Assembly: GCA_910577205.1 (NCBI GenBank)
Contig: CAJTMA010000005.1
Coordinates: forward strand, 22,031 to 86,030
Direction of reading: 5' to 3'
DNA from: an uncultured Alphaproteobacteria bacterium
GTDB lineage: Bacteria; Pseudomonadota; Alphaproteobacteria; RF32; CAG-239
DNA length: 64,000 nucleotides
In this document: positions 43,943 through 52,846 of the stretch, in pieces
How positions within the stretch are numbered: position 1 is the stretch's first letter
Layout of the letters: every line of letters starts with the position of its first letter
Position numbers and translations under genes: made by a program
The notes under the pieces: generated by a model
Seen by the model: the letters and a program-made list of their open reading frames with translations, nothing else
Database searches by the model: none
Told to the model about the DNA's origin: nothing

Positions 43943-44584
43943 ATGAGTATCACTACAATATTTGCCCTTTGTGCGCTTGGCGGTTACATCCTTGGTTCTG
44001 TTCCGTTCGGCTTGGTATTAACCCGATTGGCCGGCCTCGGCGACATCCGTAAAATCGGCTCCGGCAACATTGGCGCAACCAATGTTCTGCGCACCGGCCG
44101 CAAAGATTTGGCGCTCCTGACCGTTATTCTTGACGCTTCTAAAGCCGGTATCGCCGCATTTATCGCCGCTTCCGTTACGCCCACAGCCGACTATATGTTT
44201 CTCGGCAACATGACCCAGATTAATGTTGTTGCCGGATTAATTGCCGGTTCTGCCGGAGTTATCGGACATAATTTCCCGGTCTGGCTGAAATTTAAAGGCG
44301 GCAAAGGCGTGGCCTCGACTTTTGGTTTCCTGGTTGCGACCAACCCGCAAATTGCCTTGCTGGCACTTGCAACTTGGCTGCTCTGCGCATTCGTCACCCG
44401 CTATTCTTCACTGTCGGCAATTATTGCCGCACTGGCAACCCCTTTTTACGCATTCTTTTTGGTAGAACCCACCTACACAGTGTTTTACGCAGCAGTTGCC
44501 CTGCTCGTCCTGATTCGCCACCGCAGCAATATTGTCCGGCTGTTTAAGGGCGAAGAAAGCAAAATCAGTTTCAAAAAGAAATAA
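43943..44584 (+). CDS. plsY: glycerol-3-phosphate acyltransferase PlsY
   Basis: 213 residues with five to six membrane helices. Family motifs G-Y-x-L-G-S-V-P-F-G near residue 15, G-S-G-N-I-G-A-T-N near 40 and F-K-G-G-K-G-V-A-S near 118. It uses acyl phosphate to acylate G3P, first step of phospholipid synthesis. It is the first of the plsY-dprA-topA group; the gene 6 bases on is co-transcribed. Confidence 0.95.
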   Translation: MSITTIFALCALGGYILGSVPFGLVLTRLAGLGDIRKIGSGNIGATNVLRTGRKDLALLTVILDASKAGIAAFIAASVTPTADYMFLGNMTQINVVAGLIAGSAGVIGHNFPVWLKFKGGKGVASTFGFLVATNPQIALLALATWLLCAFVTRYSSLSAIIAALATPFYAFFLVEPTYTVFYAAVALLVLIRHRSNIVRLFKGEESKISFKKK

Positions 44585-44590
44585 TACACG

Positions 44591-45715
44591 ATGGCGGCCG
44601 GCAAAGACATAATTGACATCATTCAGCTGATTAATTCTGCCAACGTCGGCCCCATTACGTTTTACAAATTACTGGAAACTTACGGCTCTGCCGCAAATGC
44701 TTTAAATGCCCTGCCCTGCAAATGCAAAGCCTTTCCCCGCCACTTAGCGGAACGGGAAGCGGAACTTGCCCAAAAATTAAACATCAGCCTCATTACATTT
44801 GCCGACAACAACTACCCGGCACAACTGCGCAACATTGAAGACGCACCGCCGCTGTTATACGTCAAAGGCAACATCGATTGCCTGAACTCTCCGATATCCC
44901 TATCCGTTGTCGGCGCTCGCAACGCCTCTCTCCCCGGACGCAAACTGGCTTCTCAGATTGCGCACACCCTGACTGAAAACGGGGTAATGATTGTTTCCGG
45001 CATGGCGCGTGGTATTGATGCCGCCGCGCATAAAGGCGCAATGTATGCCTGCCGGCAAAGCGGGGCAACCATCGCCGTACTCGGCACTGGTGCAGACATT
45101 CCCTACCCAGCCGAAAATAAAACGCTTTATGAACAAATCGCCGCACAAGGGGCTATCATTTCTGAACTGCCGCTCGGAACAGAACCTTCTGCCAATAACT
45201 TTCCCCGCCGCAACCGTATTGTGTCAGCCTTATCCCAAGGCACATTGGTTGTTGAGGCTTCGCTGCATTCCGGCTCGCTGATAACAGCCCGCCTGGCGCT
45301 GGAACAAGGGCGTGATGTCTATGCCATTCCCGGTTTTCCGGCTGACGGACGTTCCGCCGGGCCGAACAAATTAATCAAAGACGGCGCTTATCTGGTTGAA
45401 AATGCCGAAGATATCCTCAACCTTATGCAACAGGCGCAAAGCCGCCAAATCCGCCCGATACAGCGCCCGGTTCAAAAAGAATTATTTCTTCCCCCTCTTG
45501 ACAATCAGCCCAAAACTGCCGATATTCCAGAGGCCGCACTTTCCACCGGCGAAATAAATATCATTGATTTTTTAACCCCCGGCGGAGTATATGTGGATGA
45601 AATTATACGGGAGTCCGGATTAGATTCGGCCGCTGTTTCCCTCCAAATTCTGGAATTGGAAATGGACGGGCGGATTACACGTCTGGCAGGCAACAAAATC
45701 GCGTTAATTAAATAA
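44591..45715 (+). CDS. dprA: DNA-processing protein DprA
   Basis: 374 residues. N-terminal SAM-like segment (I-I-Q-L-I-N-S-A-N-V-G-P), Rossmann domain with V-V-G-A-R-N-A-S near residue 105 and S-G-M-A-R-G-I-D-A-A-A-H-K-G-A near 138, then N-x-x-F-P-R-R-N-R-I-V. A C-terminal winged-helix domain follows from about residue 310. It loads RecA onto incoming single-stranded DNA. With comEC at 27.8 kb, part of the natural transformation route is present. Confidence 0.95.
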   Translation: MAAGKDIIDIIQLINSANVGPITFYKLLETYGSAANALNALPCKCKAFPRHLAEREAELAQKLNISLITFADNNYPAQLRNIEDAPPLLYVKGNIDCLNSPISLSVVGARNASLPGRKLASQIAHTLTENGVMIVSGMARGIDAAAHKGAMYACRQSGATIAVLGTGADIPYPAENKTLYEQIAAQGAIISELPLGTEPSANNFPRRNRIVSALSQGTLVVEASLHSGSLITARLALEQGRDVYAIPGFPADGRSAGPNKLIKDGAYLVENAEDILNLMQQAQSRQIRPIQRPVQKELFLPPLDNQPKTADIPEAALSTGEINIIDFLTPGGVYVDEIIRESGLDSAAVSLQILELEMDGRITRLAGNKIALIK

Positions 45716-45730
45716 AATGGAAAAAAGGTA

Positions 45731-48187
45731 ATGAAATTAGTTATTGTGGAATCTCCGGCCAAAGCCAAAACCATTAACAAATACCTCGGCAGCGATTATA
45801 AAGTGCTGGCCAGCTTCGGCCATATCCGCGATTTGCCGAGCAAAGACGGTTCGGTCAATCCTGATGACGGTTTCGCCATGACTTGGGAGTTAAGCGCCGG
45901 CGGCAAAAAACGCCTTAACGACATCGTCGCCGCAGTAAAAGACGCAGACACGATTGTCCTCGCATCCGACCCGGATAGAGAAGGAGAAGCCATTGCCTGG
46001 CATATTTTGGAAGAATTGACCGCCCGTAAAAAAATCAAAGATAAAAAAATTGAGCGCGTTGTCTTTCATGAAATTACCAAATCTGCCGTTACCGAGGCAA
46101 TTAAGAACCCGCGGCAAATCGACGATAATCTGGTTTCTGCCTACATGGCGCGCCGTGCCTTGGACTACTTGGTGGGCTTTACTTTATCCCCGGTTCTATG
46201 GCGCAAACTGCCCGGTTCAAAATCCGCCGGGCGCGTACAGTCGGTCGCCCTGCGCCTGATTTGCGAACGCGAAACTGAAATCGAAAAATTTAAAGCCGAA
46301 GAATATTGGACGGTCGATGCGGATTTAATCAGCAAAACCCAAGCATTAATCAAAACCCACTTGATTACGCTGGACGGCAAAAAACTTGAAAAATTTGATT
46401 TAAATACAGAGGCCAAAGCGCTTGAAGCTAAAGCAAAAATTGAAGCTCAGGATTTCGCCATTTCCAATGTTGAACGCAAAAAGACCAACCGTTACCCTGC
46501 GCCGCCGTTCACCACATCCACCTTACAACAGGAAGCCGCCAGAAAATTACGCTTCAGTGCCAAGAAAACAATGCAAACCGCACAAAAACTATACGAAGAA
46601 GGTTTAATTACCTATATGCGTACCGATGCGGTCAACCTCTCCAAGGAAGCGATTGAAGCCTGCCGCACGGCAATCCTGAAATACTTTGGCGAAGCTTACC
46701 TGCCCAAAACAGCCAAAGAATATAAAACCAAATCGAAAAATGCGCAGGAAGCACACGAAGCTATCCGTCCGGCTCATATTGAAGAAACGCCGAAAAAGCT
46801 GGAAAGCAAACTTGACTCCGATGCCCATAAACTCTACGAACTGATTTGGAAACGTACGGTTGCCTGCCAAATGAACCCGGCAGTAATGGACAAAGTCACC
46901 GTAGATGCGACCTCCGCTGACGGCAAAATTGTTCTGCGCGCCAATGGACAGGTTATTAATTTTGACGGTTTCCTTAAACTGTATGTCGAAAGTAAAGACG
47001 ACAATGCCGATGAGGACGATGAAAATCGGATTCTGCCTAATGTTGAAGTCGGCGAAGGTGTCACCAAAGGCGAAATCCGCCCCGAACAACACTTCACCAC
47101 ACCGCCGCCGCGCTTTACCGAAGCCAGTCTGGTGAAAAAGCTTGAAGAACTCGGCATCGGCCGCCCGTCTACTTATGCATCGATTATCGCCGTTTTGCAG
47201 GACAGAAAATACGTCAAAGTCGAAAAGCTGCGTTTCATTCCAGAAGACCGCGGCCGTATCGTAACGGTTTTCCTTGAAAACTTCTTCAAAAAATATGTTG
47301 AGTATGATTTCACCGCCCAGTTGGAAGAATACCTTGATGACATTTCCAACGGCGAAATGGAATGGAAAAAACTGCTCGGCGGTTTTTGGACCAAGTTCAT
47401 CAAAAATATTGATGCCGTCCAACCGCTGCAGATCAGCGAAGTCATTGAAAAAATTGACGAAGTCTTGTCTTATCACCTCTTTCCGCCGCGCGAAGACGGT
47501 TCTGACCCGCGCGTCTGCCCGGAATGCGGCAAAGGCAAGTTAAGCATCAAACTCGGCAAATTCGGCGCTTTTCTCGGCTGCTCCAATTATCCGGATTGCA
47601 AATATACCAAACCCCTGACGGATGTCACTGAAGAAATGAGCAGCGATACGCCTAAAGCGCCTAACCCGGAAGATAAAATCATGGGCGAACTCAACGGCTT
47701 AAACGTTTATCTGAAAAAAGGACCTTATGGTTTTTATATCCAGCTCGGCGAAAATGCCACCGCCACAACTGAAAACCCCAAACGCGTTGCTCTGCCGCGC
47801 TTCTTAAAACCTGAAGAGATTACGCCCGAACAGGCTTTAATTCTGGCTTCTCTGCCTCGTCAGCTCGGCAACGGCATTGAAGTAAACATCGGCAAATTCG
47901 GACAATATCTGAAACAAGGCGGCAAATCAAAATCCTTAACCGGCAATGACAATATTTTCAACATCACTTTGGAACGCGCCGAAGAAATTTTGAAAAATGT
48001 TGCTGAGCGCCCAACCGGAACAGTCTTGGGACAAAACCCCAAAGATAAGAATGACATCACGCTGCTAAGCGGCCGTTACGGACCATACATCAAATGCGGC
48101 AAAACCAATTATGCGATTCCCCGCGAGTTTAAAGACAAAGAACTGACTTTGGAAGACGCATTAAAAATCATGGCAGCCAAGAAATAA
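45731..48187 (+). CDS. topA: DNA topoisomerase I
   Basis: 818 residues, type IA. Toprim domain V-I-V-E-S-P-A-K-A-K-T-I at the start, D-P-D-R-E-G-E-A-I-A-W-H near residue 80, active-site Tyr in L-I-T-Y-M-R-T-D near 297. One C4 zinc finger lies near 597 (C-P-E-C-G, C-S-N-Y-P-D-C), then three Topo_C repeats. It relaxes negative supercoils. It is last in the plsY-dprA-topA unit. Confidence 0.97.
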   Translation: MKLVIVESPAKAKTINKYLGSDYKVLASFGHIRDLPSKDGSVNPDDGFAMTWELSAGGKKRLNDIVAAVKDADTIVLASDPDREGEAIAWHILEELTARKKIKDKKIERVVFHEITKSAVTEAIKNPRQIDDNLVSAYMARRALDYLVGFTLSPVLWRKLPGSKSAGRVQSVALRLICERETEIEKFKAEEYWTVDADLISKTQALIKTHLITLDGKKLEKFDLNTEAKALEAKAKIEAQDFAISNVERKKTNRYPAPPFTTSTLQQEAARKLRFSAKKTMQTAQKLYEEGLITYMRTDAVNLSKEAIEACRTAILKYFGEAYLPKTAKEYKTKSKNAQEAHEAIRPAHIEETPKKLESKLDSDAHKLYELIWKRTVACQMNPAVMDKVTVDATSADGKIVLRANGQVINFDGFLKLYVESKDDNADEDDENRILPNVEVGEGVTKGEIRPEQHFTTPPPRFTEASLVKKLEELGIGRPSTYASIIAVLQDRKYVKVEKLRFIPEDRGRIVTVFLENFFKKYVEYDFTAQLEEYLDDISNGEMEWKKLLGGFWTKFIKNIDAVQPLQISEVIEKIDEVLSYHLFPPREDGSDPRVCPECGKGKLSIKLGKFGAFLGCSNYPDCKYTKPLTDVTEEMSSDTPKAPNPEDKIMGELNGLNVYLKKGPYGFYIQLGENATATTENPKRVALPRFLKPEEITPEQALILASLPRQLGNGIEVNIGKFGQYLKQGGKSKSLTGNDNIFNITLERAEEILKNVAERPTGTVLGQNPKDKNDITLLSGRYGPYIKCGKTNYAIPREFKDKELTLEDALKIMAAKK

Positions 48188-48188
48188 A

Positions 48189-48214
48189 ACAAACCGCCCT
48201 CTAGGGCGGTTTAA
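48189..48214 (+). terminator. terminator after topA
   Basis: AAACCGCCCT and AGGGCGGTTT, 10-bp perfect stem, 3 bases past the topA stop; a weak T-tail (TTTAACTTTT) follows. Confidence 0.78.
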
Positions 48215-48271
48215 CTTTTGGCATAAAACACTGTCACAAAGTAAATATTGTGCCTCTTAAACCATTTCCGT

Positions 48272-48305
48272 AAAAAACTCCGGCAGAGAAAACCAACCGG
48301 AGTTT
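48272..48305 (-). terminator. terminator of the first DUF2934 gene
   Basis: AAACTCCGG (48275-48283) and CCGGAGTTT (48297-48305) form a stem; on the minus strand six T follow. Confidence 0.78.
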
Positions 48306-48330
48306 GAATAAAATGAACAATAGCAAGTCA

Positions 48331-48579
48331 CTATTTCAAAATAATCTTCCGCATCAAATCTAAGCTGTTTTTCTTTTTAGCTTCAGCCTTCAAACGGGTG
48401 CTTAAATAGGCCGCCTTGTATAAAGAAGAAATATGGCCGGCGGTTGTCAGAGCATCTTTCCGTTCCAAAAGATTAACGGCTTCTTCCCAGTCACGCTGAC
48501 TTGTTCCGGCTTGGCAGCCATTATTCTTCCATATGTAATAAGCGGTTTCGCGAATAGTTTTTTCATCAAAGTGAGTCAT
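48331..48579 (-). CDS. DUF2934-like small protein, copy 1
   Basis: 82 residues. I-R-E-T-A-Y-Y-I-W-K-N-N-G-C-Q-A-G-T-S-Q-R-D-W-E-E-A-V fits DUF2934 (helix, then G-x-P/A-x-G-x-x-x-x-D-W-x-x-A). A basic Lys-rich second half follows. Function of the family is unknown. A paralogue is at 51049 in the same orientation, each paired with a divergent glycosyltransferase gene. Confidence 0.82.
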   Translation of the reverse strand: MTHFDEKTIRETAYYIWKNNGCQAGTSQRDWEEAVNLLERKDALTTAGHISSLYKAAYLSTRLKAEAKKKNSLDLMRKIILK

Positions 48580-48744
48580 CTCTACATCCCCTGTTTTCTA
48601 CTAATAATACTCATATATACAGGCAAATATTTATCAAACAATTAACCTTTTTAAGATTTTCCTAAAACGCACTAAATTTATTCAACAAAATTTCTTGCCT
48701 AATTTTCCAAAGTATAATAGTTTGAAGATAAGCTTCATAGAAGC

Positions 48745-48922
48745 CCGGGCGTCGAAAACCCTCATCATAGATAGTCGCTGGTGTATAGCGACCAATAAAT
48801 TATATACCGATTTCTGTCGTGGACGGATGTCGGTGAATAAGGTCTTGGCCAAATAAGCCGAGCCGTCTTTATCTATGAACGGTTTTCGAACATCCGCCCG
48901 CCTTTTTAGAGCGGGTTTTGTT
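48745..48922 (+). ncRNA. structured RNA candidate: leader or sRNA upstream of the GT2-GT8 gene
   Basis: Three nested long-range helices close about 155 bases: CGGGCG (48746-48751) with CGCCCG (48895-48900); CGAAAACC (48753-48760) with GGTTTTCG (48881-48888); CATAGATA (48766-48773) with TATCTATG (48870-48877). Inside are hairpins GTCGCT/AGCGAC (48774-48792) and CTTGGC/GCCGAG (48844-48862). A terminator CCCGC/GCGGG plus T-run (48897-48927) uses bases of the outer helix, so the two are mutually exclusive. The glycosyltransferase ATG is at 48948. This fits a riboswitch/attenuator leader, or a stand-alone small RNA. Known families were not recognised. Confidence 0.6.
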
Positions 48923-48947
48923 TTTTTACAGAATTTAAGGAAAACCG

Positions 48948-50903
48948 ATGACCAAGCTGAGTATAATCATCCCCATCTATAATAATGCAACCTACCTCAA
49001 ACAATGTTTGAACAGTATAACCGCTCAAAATTTCAACGACTTTGAAATCCTTTGTATTAACGACGCCTCAACAGATAACAGCACCGCCATTCTAAACAGC
49101 CTGGCTGCCGAAGATTCCCGTATTCGAATTTTTAATCTACCGTCAACACAAGGCGCAGGAGCTGCCAGAAATCTGGGTATATCCCATGCAAAAGGCGAAT
49201 ACATTCACTTTCTGGACAGTGATGATTGGCTGGAACCAGACATATACACGCCTCTGCTCGCCGAAATTGAACAAACCGCGGCTGATATTTGTTTTTTTCA
49301 ATATAACCGGATTTATGGAAAAATCACCACACAGGTTAATTTATTTACCTCTCAACAAACAGAACAAATCAAGAGTTTTCATGACAACCCCAAGTTTTTC
49401 ATCAACAGCAGTGTTGTCCCGTGGAACAAAATTTATAAAACCTCCTTCATCAAAAAAAACGGCCTACAATTTGACACAGTAAAATGCGCCAACGACCGCT
49501 ATTTTTATTTCAGCTTATTCCCCTGTAATCCCAAAATCTGTTTTCACACAGGGCACTTCGTCAATTACCGTTGCAACCAGAAAAAAAGTTTGAGCAGACA
49601 GAATGATTTGGCGGCCTATCAGTGCCACCTGGCAACCTTTGCCAAAATTCTAAACCTTTACAGCAATCACTCTGAATATATCCGCTCCCTGCTGATTGAT
49701 ACCGGCATCAAAGACTTGCAAAATATGCAACATGACCAACATATGCTTCCTCTGGAAATCCGTAAGCAAATACTCTCTTTCCTAAACAAGCAGAACATTC
49801 ATCCGTCATATTATGTAAACTGCCCTTGGGCTGCCTGGTACAAGCGGCTTTCTTTCGCGGAGAACATAATTCCCATTGTTTTTGCCTGTAATGAAAAATA
49901 CCTCCCTTATTTATCGGTAACATTAACTTCATTACAAGACAACGCTGCTCCGGGATATAATTATGACATTTACATCTTATGTAATGAGCTGTCCTCCGCT
50001 GCCCAACAAAAAATAACCTATTTCAATGCTTCATTTCCACAAGCAGCCATTGAAGCGGTAAATGTTTCCAAGATTATTGATCACCAGCATCTTTATTCCT
50101 GCGCGCATTACAGCCGCGAAATGTATTACCGGCTATTGATTCCCGAACTGTTGCAATCTTACCCCAAAGTTCTCTATCTGGACTGCGATTTGATTGTAAA
50201 TGCCAATATCAGTGAACTATACCAGACAGACATTGACCAGTACCTCTTTGCCGCAGTTATTAACTACACCAATCCCGGAATGAGGCAATACATTCAGGAA
50301 AGCCTCAACCTATCCCCAAAAACATATTTTAATTCAGGCGTTTTATTGATAAATACGCAGAACTGCCTGAAATACCGCCTTAAAGAACGCTGTTTGAAAT
50401 TTATTTCAACTATGCCCAACCTTTGCTGTCCTGATCAGGATGCCTTAAACAAAATCGCCCGAGGAAAAGTTAAATTTCTGGACTTAAAATGGAATTTCTA
50501 TTGGCAGTTTTTAGTTCTCCATCACCCGCTGGAAAATATTGGCAGCCTGCCGCCAGACGAACAACAGCACTACCTGCAAACACTCCGCCAATCCCCGGCA
50601 ATCATCCACTATACATCCGGGAAAAAACCTTGGAATAACGTTTCTTCCGTTTTAAGTATCCTTTGGTGGAACTATGCGCGCCGGTCAATACTGCATCATG
50701 AAATCAAATTGCAAACACCTGCGCCAAACGGACTAAATGCCAAACTGCTATATGATGCCACTCATCGCTTTTCCCTGCTTTGGCAATTTTGGCGCAGTAA
50801 AATTCTCTCTTGCCTGACCTTTGGGCGCAAACATACGCATTATAAGCGTAAACGCAAAGCATTCAAACAACGCTTAAAAGCAATAAAACAGCTTGCCGGC
50901 TAA
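48948..50903 (+). CDS. GT2-GT8 fusion glycosyltransferase
   Basis: 651 residues, two enzymes in one chain. Residues about 1-230: GT2 domain (L-S-I-I-I-P-I-Y-N-N-A-T-Y-L; H-F-L-D-S-D-D-W near 86). From about 303: GT8 domain (I-P-I-V-F-A-C-N-E-K-Y-L; metal motif Y-L-D-C-D-L near 408; Y-F-N-S-G-V-L-L-I-N; C-P-D-Q-D-A-L-N), like LgtC/RfaI LPS glucosyl- or galactosyltransferases. No signal or membrane helix; the tail is very basic (K-R-K-R-K-A-F-K-Q-R), compatible with membrane association. It likely adds two successive sugars to a surface glycan. It is preceded by the structured leader. Confidence 0.88.
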   Translation: MTKLSIIIPIYNNATYLKQCLNSITAQNFNDFEILCINDASTDNSTAILNSLAAEDSRIRIFNLPSTQGAGAARNLGISHAKGEYIHFLDSDDWLEPDIYTPLLAEIEQTAADICFFQYNRIYGKITTQVNLFTSQQTEQIKSFHDNPKFFINSSVVPWNKIYKTSFIKKNGLQFDTVKCANDRYFYFSLFPCNPKICFHTGHFVNYRCNQKKSLSRQNDLAAYQCHLATFAKILNLYSNHSEYIRSLLIDTGIKDLQNMQHDQHMLPLEIRKQILSFLNKQNIHPSYYVNCPWAAWYKRLSFAENIIPIVFACNEKYLPYLSVTLTSLQDNAAPGYNYDIYILCNELSSAAQQKITYFNASFPQAAIEAVNVSKIIDHQHLYSCAHYSREMYYRLLIPELLQSYPKVLYLDCDLIVNANISELYQTDIDQYLFAAVINYTNPGMRQYIQESLNLSPKTYFNSGVLLINTQNCLKYRLKERCLKFISTMPNLCCPDQDALNKIARGKVKFLDLKWNFYWQFLVLHHPLENIGSLPPDEQQHYLQTLRQSPAIIHYTSGKKPWNNVSSVLSILWWNYARRSILHHEIKLQTPAPNGLNAKLLYDATHRFSLLWQFWRSKILSCLTFGRKHTHYKRKRKAFKQRLKAIKQLAG

Positions 50904-50906
50904 TCA

Positions 50907-50992
50907 TTTTCGGGATGCCGCAGCTATGTCCAGAAATCAAGTTTTTAAAAACTGCGGAATTGCTTTTCCTACAATCGTTTACATCCCGAAAA
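50907..50992. other. long inverted repeat in the 3' region of the GT2-GT8 gene
   Basis: TTTTCGGGATG (50907-50917) and CATCCCGAAAA (50982-50992) are an exact 11-bp inverted repeat; CCGCAG (50918-50923) pairs with CTGCGG (50952-50957) directly inside. It begins 4 bases after the stop codon and is followed by a terminator. It may be a 3' UTR structure, a processed small RNA or a palindromic repeat. Confidence 0.55.
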
Positions 50993-50995
50993 CAC

Positions 50996-51027
50996 AAAAA
51001 AAGCTCCGAAACATCGGAGCTTTTTTG
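50996..51027. terminator. bidirectional terminator between GT2-GT8 gene and DUF2934 copy 2
   Basis: AAGCTCCGA and TCGGAGCTT, 9-bp perfect stem with AACA loop, A-run left, T-run right. Confidence 0.92.
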
Positions 51028-51048
51028 ATTTACCAAACAACCTGGCTG

Positions 51049-51297
51049 TTATTTAGATTTCTTCTTTGAAGTGGTTTTGGCTGCGGTTTTAACCGGGGTC
51101 TTTTTAACCAGAGAAGAAGTCTTGCAGGAAGAAACCTTCTTTGCAGCTTTATTCAAAGTAGCCAAAGAAGACAGCTGATTGATAGCAGCATTCCAGTCCT
51201 GAGCGCTGGTGTTTGCCGGGCAGCCGTTATTCTTCCAAATGAAATAAGCAGCTTCGCGAATAGCGTTTTCATTTAAGATAATGTTAGAATTTTTCAT
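51049..51297 (-). CDS. DUF2934-like small protein, copy 2
   Basis: 82 residues. I-R-E-A-A-Y-F-I-W-K-N-N-G-C-P-A-N-T-S-A-Q-D-W-N-A-A-I is nearly the same as in the copy at 48331. The C-terminal half differs: it is a Lys/Thr/Ser-rich tail (KKTPVKTAAKTTSKKKSK) that looks nucleic-acid binding. Function unknown. It is divergent from the GT2 gene at 51491 and separated from it by a 190-base AT-rich region. Confidence 0.82.
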   Translation of the reverse strand: MKNSNIILNENAIREAAYFIWKNNGCPANTSAQDWNAAINQLSSLATLNKAAKKVSSCKTSSLVKKTPVKTAAKTTSKKKSK

Positions 51298-51490
51298 AGT
51301 CGTTCCTCTCTAATAAATATTGTGACTTATATATACAATCAAGAGGTTAAAAAAATATTTACAACCAACAATTTTCTAAAAAAAGTAAACCATAAAATAA
51401 AAGTTATTAACACGGACATTTGTTCTATTGCTTTATAACCAAAATTTTCTGTATCCTTAATATAAATAGTTAATCTCAGAAAAGTATAAT

Positions 51491-52432
51491 ATGAAAAAAG
51501 TATCCATCATCTCTCCTTGCTACAATGGCGCAAGCTACCTCCCGCACTTTTTGCAAAGCCTCACTGAGCAAACTTACACAAATGTTGAATTTATCTTCGT
51601 TAATGATGGCTCCACAGACAATTCAGAGCAACTTTTTTTAGATTATAAACCCCGGTTGGAACAAAAAGGCTGGTCTGTCATTTACATCAAACAAGACAAT
51701 GCCGGACAAGCCGCAGCCTTAAATAAAGGCTTAAAAATATTCAGCGGCGATTATCTGCTCTGGCCGGACAGCGATGACATCTTATTACCGCAACACATTG
51801 AACAAAAAGTGTCATTTATGGAAGCGCACCCCGAATATGCTTTGGCATTCTGCCAGTTAGAAGAAGTCGCGGAAAATGACCTCGACAAACCGCTGCATAT
51901 AATTGAACGCATCCCGGAAAAGGAAGACAATTTGTTCAGCGATTTGATACATAATCGCAATATTCTGTGGCCGCCTATCGGAGCGATTATCAGAAGCTCT
52001 GCTTTTTTAGATGTTTTGCCGCAACGGGAAATTTATGAAGGCAAAGGCGGACAGAATTTCCAAATGCTGCTGCCGCTTGCCTCCAAATACCAAGCCGGAT
52101 ATATAAAGGAAGTCTTAGGCAAATACGTTGTCCGGGAAACCTCGCACAGCCGCGTGCAAAATGACTTTATACGCCGCCAAAATGACCTGCTTGATATCTG
52201 GACACACACCATTCTTAAACTGTCCACACTTAACGATAGCGATAAACTTCGCAACCTTTTTGATGCTTATGATTACTATGAACAAACCAAACGCGCGGCA
52301 ACTGCCAAACCGGCTTCTACAACCCAGACTATTTGGATATTCGGCTGCATTCCGCTTTTCACAATCAAAAAACGCAAGAATACCACGAAGATAAAATTGC
52401 TCAAATTTATCCCTTTTATAAAAATACATTAA
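51491..52432 (+). CDS. GT2 family glycosyltransferase
   Basis: 313 residues. V-S-I-I-S-P-C-Y-N-G-A-S-Y-L at the start, N-D-G-S-T-D-N-S, and the D-x-D motif W-P-D-S-D-D near residue 93. No membrane helix. The C-terminal 30 residues are basic and aromatic (L-F-T-I-K-K-R-K-N-T-T-K-I). Predicted to add a sugar to a lipid-linked or LPS glycan; the donor is unknown. It forms a divergent pair with DUF2934 copy 2. Confidence 0.9.
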   Translation: MKKVSIISPCYNGASYLPHFLQSLTEQTYTNVEFIFVNDGSTDNSEQLFLDYKPRLEQKGWSVIYIKQDNAGQAAALNKGLKIFSGDYLLWPDSDDILLPQHIEQKVSFMEAHPEYALAFCQLEEVAENDLDKPLHIIERIPEKEDNLFSDLIHNRNILWPPIGAIIRSSAFLDVLPQREIYEGKGGQNFQMLLPLASKYQAGYIKEVLGKYVVRETSHSRVQNDFIRRQNDLLDIWTHTILKLSTLNDSDKLRNLFDAYDYYEQTKRAATAKPASTTQTIWIFGCIPLFTIKKRKNTTKIKLLKFIPFIKIH

Positions 52433-52478
52433 CAAAAGCTTTTCGGAACTTGCCTTAACCAGACAAGTTTTCCCGGCA

Positions 52479-52570
52479 GAGCTGCACCGCTTATCCGCCA
52501 CATAATATACTGCAAACAATTTCCTAAGCTGAACTACACCGCTTATCTGTTGTACAATATACTCGCAGGA
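52479..52570. repeat. degenerate tandem repeat, ~52 bp
   Basis: CACCGCTTATC occurs at 52485-52495 and 52537-52547, each followed by ACA(T)AATATACT and ending in TCCT. Two diverged copies, no gene. The rest of 52433-52648 shows nothing else I can support. Confidence 0.4.
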
Positions 52571-52648
52571 AATCTCCTGAGCATTCGGCCATTTATTTTG
52601 CCTACTGACTTTGCCTCCTGCCCTCCCTCTCCCCAAGCTGAAACTTTA

Positions 52649-52846
52649 TTAATGCTTTGTCGGATTCTTCATATAATATAAACTATGCTCATAAACTTCC
52701 GGACAAAACCAGATTTCCGATTTGTTTTGAGACGCTCCTTCTTCACAATCGCTCGGATTCTTATCTGGCTGAAACTTATCTTTGTTATCTTGCTCTTCCT
52801 CCTGACCGCCACCAATCGGCAACCCCCAAAATTTACTTCTCATCAC
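52649..52846 (-). CDS. small acidic hypothetical protein
   Basis: 65 residues, MMRSKFWGLPIGGG then an acidic Gln/Glu/Asp-rich stretch and an aromatic C-terminus (IWFCPEVYEHSLYYM). GAGAGGA lies 10 bases before the start. The first codons resemble those of the secreted gene at 4774 (ATGAGAAGTAAATT shared), so this may be a degraded relative of that family or an independent small gene. No homology can be claimed. Confidence 0.35.
   Translation of the reverse strand: MMRSKFWGLPIGGGQEEEQDNKDKFQPDKNPSDCEEGASQNKSEIWFCPEVYEHSLYYMKNPTKH

Noticed and set aside
46604..47476. 290-codon minus-strand frame inside topA
   Set aside because: Antisense shadow of a highly conserved gene, no plausible product.
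48745..48922. 6S RNA, tmRNA piece or 4.5S RNA
   Set aside because: No conserved motif of these RNAs was recognised (no GGAAGGAAGCAGCC-like loop, no tRNA-like end, no tag frame). A covariance search is still needed.
52115..52636. 173-codon minus-strand frame over the end of the GT2 gene
   Set aside because: Mostly antisense to a well-supported glycosyltransferase; its extension only covers the degenerate repeat.
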